Positions 1 through 9,361 of a DNA stretch of 45,604 bases are shown here, in pieces (the first letter of the stretch is position 1; each line of letters opens with the position of its first letter). The position numbers and the translations under genes are program-made. Where the stretch lies: assembly GCA_011390755.1 (NCBI GenBank), contig JAABRU010000040.1, positions 1 through 45,604 of the forward strand. The letters are read 5' to 3'. The DNA comes from Desulfobacteraceae bacterium (lineage in GTDB: Bacteria; Desulfobacterota; Desulfobacteria; Desulfobacterales; Desulfococcaceae). The notes beneath the pieces were generated by a model. The model did not search any database, was not told where the DNA came from, and saw only the letters and a program-made list of their open reading frames with translations.

Positions 1-5
1 ACATA

Positions 6-98
6 TTGAATTTTTTTGTAGGGTGGGCAAAAGCGCAGCGCTGCCCACCGATTCAGGTGGGCACGGAAAAACATGTGCCCACCCTACAAAAAATTCAA
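6..98. repeat. Long palindrome of the GTAGGGTGGGC type
   Basis: Arms TTGAATTTTTTTGTAGGGTGG and its near-perfect complement lie at about 6-29 and 75-98, with a smaller inverted repeat (GCTGCCCACC / GGTGGGCAC) inside. Related GTAGGGTG... palindromes occur at 21555-21663 and 26121-26206, so this is a dispersed palindromic repeat rather than a terminator of one gene. No gene is visible between position 1 and the end of clpV at 384. Confidence 0.75.
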
Positions 99-290
99 CC
101 CGTCAGTTTAACTTTGACAAGGCACTAGTGTTCTGTCAATATTAAAATGACGGGTATCCGGAACATCTGCTTATTAAACCGCAGGGGGCGTATTGCACGC
201 CCCTCCGCGGGGTGTCCGGGGGCGTATGCAATACGCATTACAGAAAAATCAACGGATTTGCCCCACCACTGATTTTCTTCCTGCTGTTAT
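99..290. repeat. Dispersed inverted-repeat element, family F1 (two ends back to back)
   Basis: At 99-160 two F1 ends face each other around CACTAGTG (left side CCCGTCAGTTTAACTTTGACA, right side the complement TCTGTCAATATTAAAATGACG). The right part continues into a hairpin built from GGGCGTATTGCA / TATGCAATACGC and a tail AATCAACGGATTTGCCCC. The hairpin and tail recur at 9910-10013, and the end plus hairpin at 36431-36595. No coding sequence is seen. A short hairpin TGCCAAAC/GTTTGGCA at 341-361 lies downstream of clpV but lacks a T-run. Confidence 0.7.
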
Positions 291-383
291 CAAAGAACGG
301 GGAAAATACGCATGCAAAAACCTAACCGGACATTACTGTGCCAAACTGTGAGTTTGGCAGTCCCTGTTCCCGGTTTCAAATCT

Positions 384-3101
384 TCAGGTTTCATTTTTAA
401 ATGTTATCACAAAATCCCCTTCTTCTCCCACATCCAGATCCACGCGGCCGGGCATGTCTCCTCCGGTCATATAGGTGAGAATTTCCTGAGACATCCGGGG
501 CATGACATTGCCGCTGAGGATAAAGTCAATATTCCGTGCCCCGGTTTCCACTTCTGTGCAGCGGGCCGTGATCTGCCCGACTACGGCATCGGAATAATTC
601 ATCCTGATTTTATTGTTCCTCAGCAGCCGCCCGGCCAGTTTATCCAGCTTAAGGCGGACAATGCCCTGCATGGCATCTGCCCGGAGCGCGTAGTAGGGAA
701 CCACGGTCATGCGGGCCAGGAGTGCGGGTTTGAAATACTGGGACAGGATGGGACGCACTGCCCCGGCAATCACATCATCGGGCGGACGTTCATCATCTTT
801 GGTCATTTCCGTCAGCACATCTGTTGCCAGATTGCTGGTCAGAAACATAATCGTATTTTTAAAATCAATCTCCCGGCCTTCCCCGTCCGACAGCATTCCC
901 TTATCAAACACCTGATAAAAAAGGTTCAGAACTTCGGGATGGGCTTTTTCCACCTCATCCAGCAGGACCACAGCATAGGGTTTCTGGCGCACGGCCTCGG
1001 TGAGCATTCCCCCCTCTCCGTATCCCACATAACCGGGAGGGGAACCGATAAGACGGCTGACCGTGTGTTTTTCCTGGAATTCACTCATATTGATACTGAC
1101 CACGGATCGTTCTCCGCCGAAAAGAATATCGGCCACGGAAAGCGCTGTTTCGGTTTTTCCCACACCGCTGGGCCCCACCAGAAGGAACACCCCCATGGGC
1201 TGACTGGGGTCTTTGAGTCCGGATTTGGCGGATTTGATACCCTCACTGAGAACTTCGACGGCATGATCCTGCCCCCGGATGCGCTCTTTCATGCGCGTTT
1301 CAAATTCCATGACATTCTTTGCCTGATCCCGCATAACCTTGCCCAGGGGGATACCTGTCCAGTCTGAAACCACTTTGGCCACCATATCGGGATTGACTTC
1401 AATGCGGACCAGGGGGGATTCGCCCTGCAGCGATTTCAGTTCCATGCGGGCAGTTTCAATTTCTTTCATGATTTCTTCTTCACTCATGCTTTCTTTCGCT
1501 TCCGCTGCCTCGGCTCCGTCTTTCCCTTTTTCTTCTGCCTCTGCTTTTACATTCACAGTTTCCGGTGCCTGATCTTCCCGAAGGGCAAACAGCTGATCCC
1601 GCAGTTTAATAACCCGATGCGCGGCATCCCTTTCTTTTTCCCAGTGTTCCCGCAGTTCTGCCACTTCGTGTTTCAGCACTTCGATCTTTTCTTCGGCCTC
1701 TTTCAGGCGATCTTCATCAATGACCACACCGTTGATCTTATCCCGCAGCAGTCCCTCTTTTTCCCGTTCCAGCGCCTGGATGGAACGTTCTTTGTCTTCC
1801 AGCACATCCGGTTTGGAGGTCAGATTCACTTTTACCCGTGCCGCGCTGGTATCCAGCAAATCAATGGCCTTATCCGGCAGAAAACGGCCGGTAATGTAAC
1901 GGTCGGACAGTTCCGCTGCTGCCTGTATGGCATCATCCTGCACAATGACCTTATGGGCTTTTTCATAATTTCTCTTCAGTCCCCGCAAAATCAGAGCCGC
2001 TGTACTCACATCCGGTTCATCCAGTTTCACGGGCTGGAAACGCCGGGCCAGTGCCGGGTCTTTTTCAAAATATTTTTTGTATTCGGTCCAGGTGGTGGCG
2101 GCAACTGTCCGCAGCTCTCCGCGGGCAAGAGCCGGTTTCAGCAGATTGGCCGCATCACCGGTTCCGGCAGATCCTCCGGCTCCGACCAGGGTATGGGCTT
2201 CGTCAACAAAGAGGATAATGGGTTTTTCCGATGCCTTGATTTCATCAATAACGCCTTTAAGCCGTTTTTCAAATTCCCCCTTGATACCGGCACCGGCTTC
2301 CAGAAGCCCCATATCCAGCCCCAGCAGGGTGACACCCTGCAGGATATCCGGCACATCATCTTCCACAATCCGCAGGGCCAGACCTTCCACAACAGCGGTT
2401 TTTCCCACGCCCGGTTCCCCCACGCAGATGGGATTGTTTTTCCGCCGTCTTGCCAGAATATCCACCATCTGACGGATTTCCGCATCCCGCCCGAAAACCG
2501 GATCAATACCGCCCTCTTTGGCTTTCTGTGTAAAATCAACACAGTAACGGCTCAGGGCATTTTCCCCCCCTGCTTTTCCGGGTGCCGCTGCTTTGCCGGG
2601 CGTTTCGGCTTTTTCCGCGGTTTCATGCTCCGAAGAAGCCCTGGCCAGGGTCCAGAACTCTTTCATCAGGGCTTCCCTGCCGATTGTTTTCACCAGATCC
2701 GCATAACGGCCCGAAGCAAAAAAAGTGGGTTTTGCCAGAAAAGCCAATAAAATGGCCCCGGATCGGATTTTCTTTTCCGAAAGATCAATAGAGGAAATCA
2801 GCCAGGCATCCTGAAACAGTTCCAGCAGCAAAGGGGAAAAAGCCGGGCGGGCCGCATTGCCGGTGGCAAATCCTTCCAGGGTTTCCTCCAGGGCTTTTTC
2901 CACACGGCCCGGATCCAAATCAAACTGGCGGAAAATCAGGGGCCAGTCCGACTGGGGTTTATCCAGTATTTTAGCAATAAAATGCTCCACCGTCACTTCA
3001 TAATGGGTGCGGGCAACACACAGACCGGCCGCATCCTGCAAAGAATTGGTGCAAAAAGGGTTAAGATGCAAGAGAAGGGACTTAATATCAACACTGATCA
3101 T
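384..3101 (-). CDS. clpV: T6SS unfoldase ClpV (TssH)
   Basis: Cytoplasmic AAA+ ATPase that disassembles the contracted TssB/TssC sheath. The 905-residue length and the N-terminus (MISVDIKSLL, then LNPFC) fit the ClpV1 branch of the Clp family rather than ClpB. A Clp-N domain (about 1-160) precedes the first nucleotide-binding domain with Walker A GEPGVGKT near residue 228 and Walker B ILFVDEAH. A helical middle domain follows at about 400-560, with an unusual Ala/Glu-rich stretch, then the second domain with GPSGVGKT and VLLDEVEKAHPEV. The start is supported by AGGTGAG five bases upstream. It is the last gene of the minus-strand T6SS cluster. The codons just before it belong to a disturbed four-helix-bundle gene, so clpV may once have been translationally coupled to it. 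Confidence 0.96.
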   Translation of the reverse strand: MISVDIKSLLLHLNPFCTNSLQDAAGLCVARTHYEVTVEHFIAKILDKPQSDWPLIFRQFDLDPGRVEKALEETLEGFATGNAARPAFSPLLLELFQDAWLISSIDLSEKKIRSGAILLAFLAKPTFFASGRYADLVKTIGREALMKEFWTLARASSEHETAEKAETPGKAAAPGKAGGENALSRYCVDFTQKAKEGGIDPVFGRDAEIRQMVDILARRRKNNPICVGEPGVGKTAVVEGLALRIVEDDVPDILQGVTLLGLDMGLLEAGAGIKGEFEKRLKGVIDEIKASEKPIILFVDEAHTLVGAGGSAGTGDAANLLKPALARGELRTVAATTWTEYKKYFEKDPALARRFQPVKLDEPDVSTAALILRGLKRNYEKAHKVIVQDDAIQAAAELSDRYITGRFLPDKAIDLLDTSAARVKVNLTSKPDVLEDKERSIQALEREKEGLLRDKINGVVIDEDRLKEAEEKIEVLKHEVAELREHWEKERDAAHRVIKLRDQLFALREDQAPETVNVKAEAEEKGKDGAEAAEAKESMSEEEIMKEIETARMELKSLQGESPLVRIEVNPDMVAKVVSDWTGIPLGKVMRDQAKNVMEFETRMKERIRGQDHAVEVLSEGIKSAKSGLKDPSQPMGVFLLVGPSGVGKTETALSVADILFGGERSVVSINMSEFQEKHTVSRLIGSPPGYVGYGEGGMLTEAVRQKPYAVVLLDEVEKAHPEVLNLFYQVFDKGMLSDGEGREIDFKNTIMFLTSNLATDVLTEMTKDDERPPDDVIAGAVRPILSQYFKPALLARMTVVPYYALRADAMQGIVRLKLDKLAGRLLRNNKIRMNYSDAVVGQITARCTEVETGARNIDFILSGNVMPRMSQEILTYMTGGDMPGRVDLDVGEEGDFVITFKNET

Positions 3102-3122
3102 ATCTCACCTGCCTTTGTTTGT

Positions 3123-3175
3123 TTGGAAGTTGAAATTTGAAACTTGAAACCGGGAATTTGAAACCTGAAACTTTG
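3123..3175. repeat. Heptamer array, complement orientation
   Basis: About seven 7-bp units of the form TTGAAAY / CGGGAAT, the complement of the array at 3585-3770. It lies between clpV and the stop of the four-helix-bundle ORF, so that ORF is flanked by heptamer arrays in opposite orientation. Confidence 0.75.
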
Positions 3176-3253
3176 ACTCAGATTTGGGTGCCAATTTTCC
3201 TTTTGTGAGTGCTTTTGATGAAGGCATTGAGTTGAGTTTCGGGCCGAGTTCAT

Positions 3254-3556
3254 TTATGATTGCTGTATATTGATCAACATTTCCTTTGGAATAATGCCTC
3301 TCCGGATGGCCTTTCTCAACCAGGCTTTGGTTTCCTCAAAAGACCCTCGTGCATAACGGTAAAAATTTTTCCTGTCGGACGGAGTATATCTCCCATACCC
3401 TTCTGCAATATTTGCAGCGATACTGTCAGCCGAACGAATGATCTGATACCCCATTGTTTTTTTGGCTTTTTCCGTCCATTTATCATAGGCATACCAAATC
3501 AGATCCGAAAGTTTTTCCGCAAGATTGTATACATCCAATTCATAAACTTCCTTCAT
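3254..3556 (-). CDS. Four-helix-bundle protein (23S rRNA IVS-protein family), frameshifted at the 3' end
   Basis: This matches the small four-helix-bundle family first known from proteins encoded in 23S rRNA intervening sequences, also related to the Avd accessory protein of diversity-generating retroelements. Its molecular role is not established. Visible signatures are IIRSADSIAANIAEGYGR followed by SDRKNFYRYARGS and EETKAWL. The ATG at 3556 is preferred; an upstream TTG at 3568 is possible. The intact frame stops after 100 residues, short of the usual 115-125. The expected last helix is present in another frame (DQYTAIINELGPKLN), as if one base were added near ATGTTGATC at about 3280. The corrected frame would run on through the heptamer array to a TGA at 3105-3107, three bases before clpV. 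It is either a recent pseudogene or a sequencing error. Its place inside a T6SS cluster looks like an insertion. Confidence 0.8.
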   Translation of the reverse strand: MKEVYELDVYNLAEKLSDLIWYAYDKWTEKAKKTMGYQIIRSADSIAANIAEGYGRYTPSDRKNFYRYARGSFEETKAWLRKAIRRGIIPKEMLINIQQS

Positions 3557-3584
3557 AAACAAATCCAACTATCCGAAGATAAAA

Positions 3585-3770
<186 letters not shown>

Positions 3771-3871
3771 GATGAACCGGTAAAAAGTCATTTTTCCGGA
3801 ATTCAGTCTTAATAAAATCAGCATGTTAAATTGCCGAAAAACCCGGATTTCGGACTTTTTACAGATTCATC
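3771..3871. mobile_element. 101-bp inverted-repeat element (family F12) inserted in the heptamer array
   Basis: Ends GATGAACCGGTAAAAAGTC and GGACTTTTTACAGATTCATC are imperfect inverted repeats. A second copy of exactly 101 bp, in opposite orientation, is at 25632-25732. Here it is flanked on both sides by AATTTT. Removing the element and one AATTTT restores uninterrupted 7-bp phase between the arrays on either side, which supports insertion with a 6-bp target duplication. It has no coding capacity, so a MITE-like passenger is likely. Confidence 0.8.
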
Positions 3872-3898
3872 AATTTTCAAGTTTCAATTTTCCGGTTC
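3872..3898. repeat. Remainder of the heptamer array, overlapping the end of tssG
   Basis: Units TTTTCAA, GTTTCAA and TTTTCCG continue the array of 3585-3770 beyond the inserted element. Read on the minus strand they encode the last residues of tssG and its TGA stop. Confidence 0.7.
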
Positions 3899-4938
3899 CT
3901 CCGAAACACAACCCCTGTCCGATGTTTTCTGTTATCATCCGAAAACAGCCAGGTATTCCATCCCAGTCTTGCCCAGGGGCTGTTGCCGGGGCGGGTGGTG
4001 CTGACCGCTCCCTCTGTGAGAACAATTTCCAGATCCCATTTCAGGGGCTGATCCGTATACAGACGGATCAGGGCAGTCAGTTTTTTGAAATTTTTTGTGT
4101 CCGGCAGCCACTGCTGAAAAGTATCCGCCTCCAAAGGCCCCATATATACACGGAATTTTCCCATGCGATCTTTGAGACTGCGGCCCAGATAAGCATCTTT
4201 TCCCATGCGGCAGCCGGACATGCCGAGCCTGCATAACTGGTCATCGGGTATATCGGCCCTTTCGGGAATACAGGGAATGATCCGCACATCCGGGGCCTGA
4301 AATGCATCAGAAAGCAGGGCTTCCAGGCCGGGTGCGGAGCGGGGATAATGGGCAAAAAGGCCGCTGTAACGCAAAAGGGATTCGGGGTCTTCCACGCGCC
4401 TGCGCACCTGGGGATCGCCCAGTCCCATGAAACAGAACAGCCGTTCCATATCCCGTGCGGATTTGTTTTCATTGATCCGTATGCCCAGGCGGTATTTGCT
4501 CCAGCACTCAAAGAGCAGGGGATAAAGCGGGGAATTGATAATATCAATAAAATCCCGCGAAACACTGCTGTCCTCCCGCTGTTCTTCCATCAGCTCTTCG
4601 GTGTAAAAACTGGGGAGAGGGGAGGATACGCCGTAAAGACCCAGAAAAGTGGCTGTAATCCGGTATTGCCGCAGTTCATTTTCTGCTGCTTCCTCCGGTG
4701 CTTCCACAGATACGATATCCGTGCCCGGAAAATGCATGGAGAGATCAGGACGGATATTGATGATATTCCGCAAAGAATCCGATGATTCACCCTTTGGCGG
4801 CGGGTGTTTTTCGGCTTCGCCGTAATGTCGCTCATAATACTGCAAAAGTCTCAGAGCCTGGAAAAAAGAAAATTTTTTCCCCTGTGCCAGCAGTTCTTTT
4901 TTTAAAGCAGGGCCGTGATCCCGATTCTCGGTTTCCAC
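3877..4938 (-). CDS. tssG: T6SS baseplate protein TssG
   Basis: Baseplate wedge protein, two copies of which combine with TssF and TssE. The 353 residues fit the family (about 300-370). Visible TssG features are the N-terminal FSFFQALRLLQ, the core TATFLGLYGVSSPLPSFYTE, and the C-terminal LGWNTWL. It overlaps the end of tssF by 37 bases, which implies coupled translation. The last seven residues (RNRKIET) and the stop codon are written in the heptamer repeat, so the natural C-terminus has been replaced or extended by repeat DNA. The conserved core is intact and the protein is probably functional. Confidence 0.95.
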   Translation of the reverse strand: METENRDHGPALKKELLAQGKKFSFFQALRLLQYYERHYGEAEKHPPPKGESSDSLRNIINIRPDLSMHFPGTDIVSVEAPEEAAENELRQYRITATFLGLYGVSSPLPSFYTEELMEEQREDSSVSRDFIDIINSPLYPLLFECWSKYRLGIRINENKSARDMERLFCFMGLGDPQVRRRVEDPESLLRYSGLFAHYPRSAPGLEALLSDAFQAPDVRIIPCIPERADIPDDQLCRLGMSGCRMGKDAYLGRSLKDRMGKFRVYMGPLEADTFQQWLPDTKNFKKLTALIRLYTDQPLKWDLEIVLTEGAVSTTRPGNSPWARLGWNTWLFSDDNRKHRTGVVFRRNRKIET

Positions 4939-6635
4939 TGATAGACTTCTCCGCTGATAATATCCCGCACACTGAGACGGGTAAAGGTGTTAATGCTGGT
5001 ATATCCGGACAGAAAACGGTTCAGCACGGATGCAAACAGAAACATATCCCCGATACAGGCAAAATGATCCAGGCGGAGATCCATGCGGATTTTCTGCCCC
5101 CGCATCATATAGGCAGATATGAGACGGTTTTCGGGTGTCACCGTGATATTCTCAATTCCGCTGATGCGTTTGCTGTTGGCGGCCACACGGGCTTTGTCCC
5201 GACTGCCGGGAAATATATAAAGGTTGAGCATCTCCTTCAGGTTCCGTGCATCGGCCAGGGGCAGATAATTGACGGAAAGATGGGAGAGAAAACGCCAGAG
5301 GGCATCATTGCCCAGGGGCGGCTGCACCGAAGGGGTCACCGTGAGGATATTTTTAAAATCGAGTAAAATAGGCGAATCCGAAGTGGGTCTGGATATATCG
5401 CCGATTTGCAGGTTTTCCGTCAGATTTCCGTTGGTGCAGGAAAGTTCAATGGACAGAATTTCCCTGGCAGTCGGTTCCGCGCCGCGGGTATAGGGCAGTG
5501 TCAGGTATACATTGGCCCGGTTGTCAACGGGCGAGATTTTCCGCACCACCTGATATGCGGCATATCCTTCTTCCTGCGAGGGAAAAAGTTCAAAGGGAAC
5601 ATAATGTTTTTTCTGTACTGTTCCCTGCACAATACCGGTGACATTGTCTATGGAATAGACCTGAAAATGTTTGTCATTTTTGCCCGAAGGCCGCACCGGA
5701 TATTCGGGCATGCGGTGATCCAGGGAAATCGGATCTGCCGAATGTCTGAAAATATTCACCACCGGGCAGGTAAAAAGACTGAAACTGTCGGGGCGGATCT
5801 GCTGCGGAAAAAAGGGCGGATCGTATAATTCAAAACAGATCTCAAATTCCGTGCCGCTGCCGCGGTTTTTCCATTTGTCCAGTCCCCTGAGATCCAGGAA
5901 AAGAAATTTCTGGGGCAGCAGGAAATATTCCTGCAGAATCCGGTAGATGGGAAATGACTGCCCCGGATAGGGAATCAGGGATTCATGGGGTGCAAATCCC
6001 GCGGGTCTCAGGTATTCCTGCCCCAGGGTAACTGTCTCCCCTCCCTGTTTGGGACTGAGACTGATGCTGCGCACATAACGGTTGAGCAAAAGATAAAGAT
6101 CGGCAGCCCGTGCATATTCCCCGCCCAGATAAAAGCGGAGTTTATCGGTATCCCATGCATTCAGTCCCATACCGGAAAGGGAAAGATCGAGGCGGATGCG
6201 GATCAGCCGGCCGCTTTCTTCGGAAATGACGGCATTTTTCAGATGCATGGGCCAGGCCTCTATATCAAAGGCCGTCTGAAAAATGCAGGAAGTGCCTTCC
6301 ACGGGTACGGAAGCGACTGTTGTGCCTTTGGGAACACTGATCTTTCCGTTTAATGCGGGTTTGGGGATAAATGTGACCACAGAGGCGGAGGGTATGGGAC
6401 GCAGATAATGGGGAATGACCAGATCCGTCAGGCCGTGTATGATTTCGGGTAATTCATCATCCAGTTTCTGGCGCAGCAGTCCCGTGGAAAAAGCCACTCC
6501 TTCCAAAAGCCGCTCCACATCCGGGTCGGAACTGGGCCCGCTGAGGCTGGGAGCCAGCGAGGGATGGGCTTTGGAAAATGCTGCGGCCAGTTCACGCAGA
6601 TAAGAGAGTTCCTGCTGATAATATCGGTTAAACAT
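4902..6635 (-). CDS. tssF: T6SS baseplate protein TssF
   Basis: The largest baseplate wedge subunit, 577 residues, as expected for TssF (about 580-630). The start MFNRYYQQELSYLRELA and the segment DPDVERLLEGVAFSTGLLRQKLDDELPE are family hallmarks, and HYLRPIPSASVV follows. The C-terminal region (LSVNYLPLADARNLKEML) is also typical. Ten bases separate it from tssE upstream, and it overlaps tssG downstream. No frameshift or missing block is visible. Confidence 0.96.
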   Translation of the reverse strand: MFNRYYQQELSYLRELAAAFSKAHPSLAPSLSGPSSDPDVERLLEGVAFSTGLLRQKLDDELPEIIHGLTDLVIPHYLRPIPSASVVTFIPKPALNGKISVPKGTTVASVPVEGTSCIFQTAFDIEAWPMHLKNAVISEESGRLIRIRLDLSLSGMGLNAWDTDKLRFYLGGEYARAADLYLLLNRYVRSISLSPKQGGETVTLGQEYLRPAGFAPHESLIPYPGQSFPIYRILQEYFLLPQKFLFLDLRGLDKWKNRGSGTEFEICFELYDPPFFPQQIRPDSFSLFTCPVVNIFRHSADPISLDHRMPEYPVRPSGKNDKHFQVYSIDNVTGIVQGTVQKKHYVPFELFPSQEEGYAAYQVVRKISPVDNRANVYLTLPYTRGAEPTAREILSIELSCTNGNLTENLQIGDISRPTSDSPILLDFKNILTVTPSVQPPLGNDALWRFLSHLSVNYLPLADARNLKEMLNLYIFPGSRDKARVAANSKRISGIENITVTPENRLISAYMMRGQKIRMDLRLDHFACIGDMFLFASVLNRFLSGYTSINTFTRLSVRDIISGEVYQWKPRIGITALL

Positions 6636-6644
6636 ATTTTTTTA

Positions 6645-7055
6645 TCAATCTGTCACCTGGATTTTCCCGTCATCCCTGACAATGGTGTTAAAGACAACGG
6701 GTATATTTTCATCAATGGCCAGTTTTGCCGAAATGCTGAAACGCAGTGCAAGCAGATCTTCCTCCTGGGGTGTAAAACCCACTCTGGGCTGAACCAGTCT
6801 CGGTTCGTACTTTGTAATAATGTCCCGGATGGTCTGCTCAATTTCCCGCGCGGATTCATCCCCGAACATCTTCAGGTTGGTAAAATCCGGCATACCGAAA
6901 TCCGGGGCAATGATAACACTTCCCTGACGGGTATTCAGTATGCATTCCATATGCCGCAGAATGGAGAGAATCTGGCGGTTGGGATCCATGGTTTCCCGTC
7001 TTTGCGGTTCTTTTTCAATGGCCCGGAAACGCTCGAGCAGTCGTTCTTCTCTCAT
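6645..7055 (-). CDS. tssE: T6SS baseplate protein TssE (gp25-like)
   Basis: Homologue of phage T4 gp25, which initiates sheath polymerisation at the baseplate. It begins REERLLERFRAIE and carries the gp25-like core SILRHMECILNTRQGS, DFGMPDF and ITKYEPRL. The start chosen is the ATG at 7055, which has a short purine-rich GGGGA eight bases upstream and gives 136 residues. A TTG at 7109 in the same frame would add 18 residues but lacks a ribosome binding site. It lies between hcp and tssF. Confidence 0.93.
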   Translation of the reverse strand: MREERLLERFRAIEKEPQRRETMDPNRQILSILRHMECILNTRQGSVIIAPDFGMPDFTNLKMFGDESAREIEQTIRDIITKYEPRLVQPRVGFTPQEEDLLALRFSISAKLAIDENIPVVFNTIVRDDGKIQVTD

Positions 7056-7126
7056 GAAGATCCCCAATGCCCTGCCCTTTGCCCGAATCAGGGAAAAGGA
7101 CAGGGACAAGTATCAGAATGCTGTTT

Positions 7127-7615
7127 TTAGGATGCCGGGGCCTTCCAGTCATCTTCGGCCTGTTTGGATTCGGTTTCATGACTCCAGATAATCTTGGAAT
7201 AGGTGAAAGAAACCTGCTCCATATGCGGATAAGGCTTGCTGGAATCCAGGAAGGTCAGGGGGAAATAATTCTTGACTTCCACCACAATGGCATCTGACAG
7301 GGATATTTTATAATACAGCACCTCCTTTCCTTCTTTATCAATCTGATAAAAATCCAGCTCGAACTTGGACATGCGCTCTCCGGTGGCACATGCCCTTCCG
7401 ATGAGCGGTGAGGCCGGGTCCAGTCTTTTGGAAATGGTCAGGGGGTGGTGAATCCGCTGACCGGTTGCCAGACCGGTATGGGTATCTCTGGGAATTTCGA
7501 TACGGTGATCCAGGGCGTAGACGAGAATTTTTTTCTCCCGGCCCGACTGATCACAATCGCCTTCAATAGGCCCCTGGGAGGTTCCTTCCAGGGTCAGATA
7601 AGATGTCATCGGCAT
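7127..7615 (-). CDS. hcp: T6SS tube protein Hcp
   Basis: Forms the hexameric inner tube that the sheath expels. The 162 residues agree with the Hcp1 family. The sequence shows SYLTLEGTSQGPIEGDCDQ, then HRIEIPRD, the HHPLTISKRLDPASP motif, and EQVSFTYSKIIWSHE near the end. A GGAGAA ribosome binding site precedes the ATG at 7615. Position between tssC and tssE is common. A role in effector delivery is inferred from the family; no effector is fused to it. Confidence 0.96.
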   Translation of the reverse strand: MPMTSYLTLEGTSQGPIEGDCDQSGREKKILVYALDHRIEIPRDTHTGLATGQRIHHPLTISKRLDPASPLIGRACATGERMSKFELDFYQIDKEGKEVLYYKISLSDAIVVEVKNYFPLTFLDSSKPYPHMEQVSFTYSKIIWSHETESKQAEDDWKAPAS

Positions 7616-7714
7616 GGTACATTCTCCTTTTTTTTAAGGTTATCATGAATATTTCAGAAAACAGTTCCCGGTTTCCCTCGCGCGAAAAACAGGAAAATGA
7701 TTTCTGAAAATTTT

Positions 7715-9205
7715 TTAATCTTTGTCCAGTTTCCCGACCAGGGAAAGTTCAAAAGATGCGCCCATATATTTGAAATGTGGACGGACTTTTAATGAAACTC
7801 TGTACCAGCCGGGCTCGCCTTCCACATCATGCACTTCCACCAGGGCCTTGCGCAGGGGTTTGCGGCTGCGGACACCCGGCGCGGGATTTTCCTGGTCCGC
7901 CACATACTGTTTGATCCACTGGTTCAGCTCCCGTTCCAAATCGCCCCGTTCTTTCCAGGTGCCGATATTTTCCCGCTGTATCACTTTGAGATAGTGGGCC
8001 AGGCGACTGATGACAAACATATAGGGAAGCTGTGTGCCGAGTTTGTAATTGAGTTCGGCATCTTTCCCCTCTTTTGTATTACCGAAGGACTTGGGTTTCT
8101 GCGCGGAATTGGCAGAAAAGAAAGCTGCGTTGTCACTGCCTTTGCGCATGGTCAGGGCAATAAAACCCTCTTCGGCCAGCTCATATTCCCGCCGCTCGGA
8201 AATCAGCACTTCCGTGGGAATTTTGGTCTGGATTTCCCCCATGGACTCATACTGATGCAGGGGCAGGTCTTCCACTGCCCCGCCGCCCATAGGCCCGATA
8301 ATATTGGCGCACCAGCGGTATTTGGCAAAACTGTCGGTAATTCTGCTGGCAAAGGCAAAAGCCGCATTGCCCCAGAGATAGGAGGAATTGCCGTCGCTGA
8401 CATCTTCCCGGTAATTGAAGCCTTTGGCCGGATTGTTCAGGGGATCATAGGGGGTGCGCAGCAGAAAATGCGGAACGGTCAGCGCAAAATTGCGGGAGTC
8501 CTCGGATTCTCTGAAAGACTGCCACTTGAGATACTGGGGGCCCTCAAAAATGGCCTTGAGGTCTTTGAGTCCCGGCAGACCGCTGAAATCATCCACACCA
8601 AAAAACTGAGCGCCGGCCGCGGCCACAAAGGGCGCGTGGGACATGGTGGCCACACTGGCCACATACTGCATCAGTTTCACATCCGGGGCCGAAGGACTGA
8701 ATTCATAATTGCCCACCATCAGACCGTAGGGCTGGCCGCCGAACTGGCCGTATTCTGCCGTATAGGCTGTCTGGTACAGTCCGGATTTGGTGATTTCCGG
8801 CGCATCTTCAAAATCATCCAGCAAATCCTGCTTGCTGACATTGAGCATTTCGATTTTGACATTTTCCCGGAAATCGGTTTTATCCACCAGATACTTGAGA
8901 GAACGCCATGCAGATTCCAGTTTCTGGAAATCCTCATTGTGCATAATGGCATCCAGCTGTGTGCTGAGTTTCCGGTCCACTTCCGCGATCATTTCATCCA
9001 CCATGGATGCGGATATTTTCGCGGTATCTTTTCCGGGTTTCAGCAGTTCGTCAATAAAAGCCTGCACTCCCTGCCGGGTGACCGAATAGGCTTCATCAGA
9101 GGGTTTCAGCCGTGTGGCCTGGACAATATCATCCAGAAGAGATAGGGACGAATCTTCGGCTTCCTGCGCCTCCTGCTGGACTTCTTTTTCCTGTTCCTCA
9201 GCCAT
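7715..9205 (-). CDS. tssC: T6SS sheath large subunit TssC (VipB)
   Basis: Builds the contractile sheath together with TssB. The length of 496 residues is normal. Family signatures include the long N-terminal helical region (AWRSLKYLVDKTDFRENVKIEMLNVSK in parts), DDFSGLPGLKDL, and the C-terminal PHFKYMGASFELSLVGKLDKD. The ATG at 9205 has GGAGAG upstream. About 156 bases separate it from tssB, more than the close packing usual for this pair. That spacer contains a weak inverted repeat (ACCCGTAAAAAGCC / TTTACGGG) that could modulate expression. Confidence 0.97.
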   Translation of the reverse strand: MAEEQEKEVQQEAQEAEDSSLSLLDDIVQATRLKPSDEAYSVTRQGVQAFIDELLKPGKDTAKISASMVDEMIAEVDRKLSTQLDAIMHNEDFQKLESAWRSLKYLVDKTDFRENVKIEMLNVSKQDLLDDFEDAPEITKSGLYQTAYTAEYGQFGGQPYGLMVGNYEFSPSAPDVKLMQYVASVATMSHAPFVAAAGAQFFGVDDFSGLPGLKDLKAIFEGPQYLKWQSFRESEDSRNFALTVPHFLLRTPYDPLNNPAKGFNYREDVSDGNSSYLWGNAAFAFASRITDSFAKYRWCANIIGPMGGGAVEDLPLHQYESMGEIQTKIPTEVLISERREYELAEEGFIALTMRKGSDNAAFFSANSAQKPKSFGNTKEGKDAELNYKLGTQLPYMFVISRLAHYLKVIQRENIGTWKERGDLERELNQWIKQYVADQENPAPGVRSRKPLRKALVEVHDVEGEPGWYRVSLKVRPHFKYMGASFELSLVGKLDKD

Positions 9206-9361
9206 AAAATACTCTCCTTCTTTCTGAATTGTTTTATAATTTCAAAATTTTATTCATCTGTAACGGATGAACCCGTAAAAAGCCGGCCGGAAAAAAATCT
9301 GCCGCATTATCATTACTGCGGTCAGCATTTTCGCTTCTGATTGTTTACGGGACCATTTTAA

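Noticed and set aside
8..1367. Long plus-strand ORFs antisense to clpV (and similarly antisense to tssC, tssF and others)
   Set aside because: They are open because of codon bias in the real minus-strand genes and have no family similarity.
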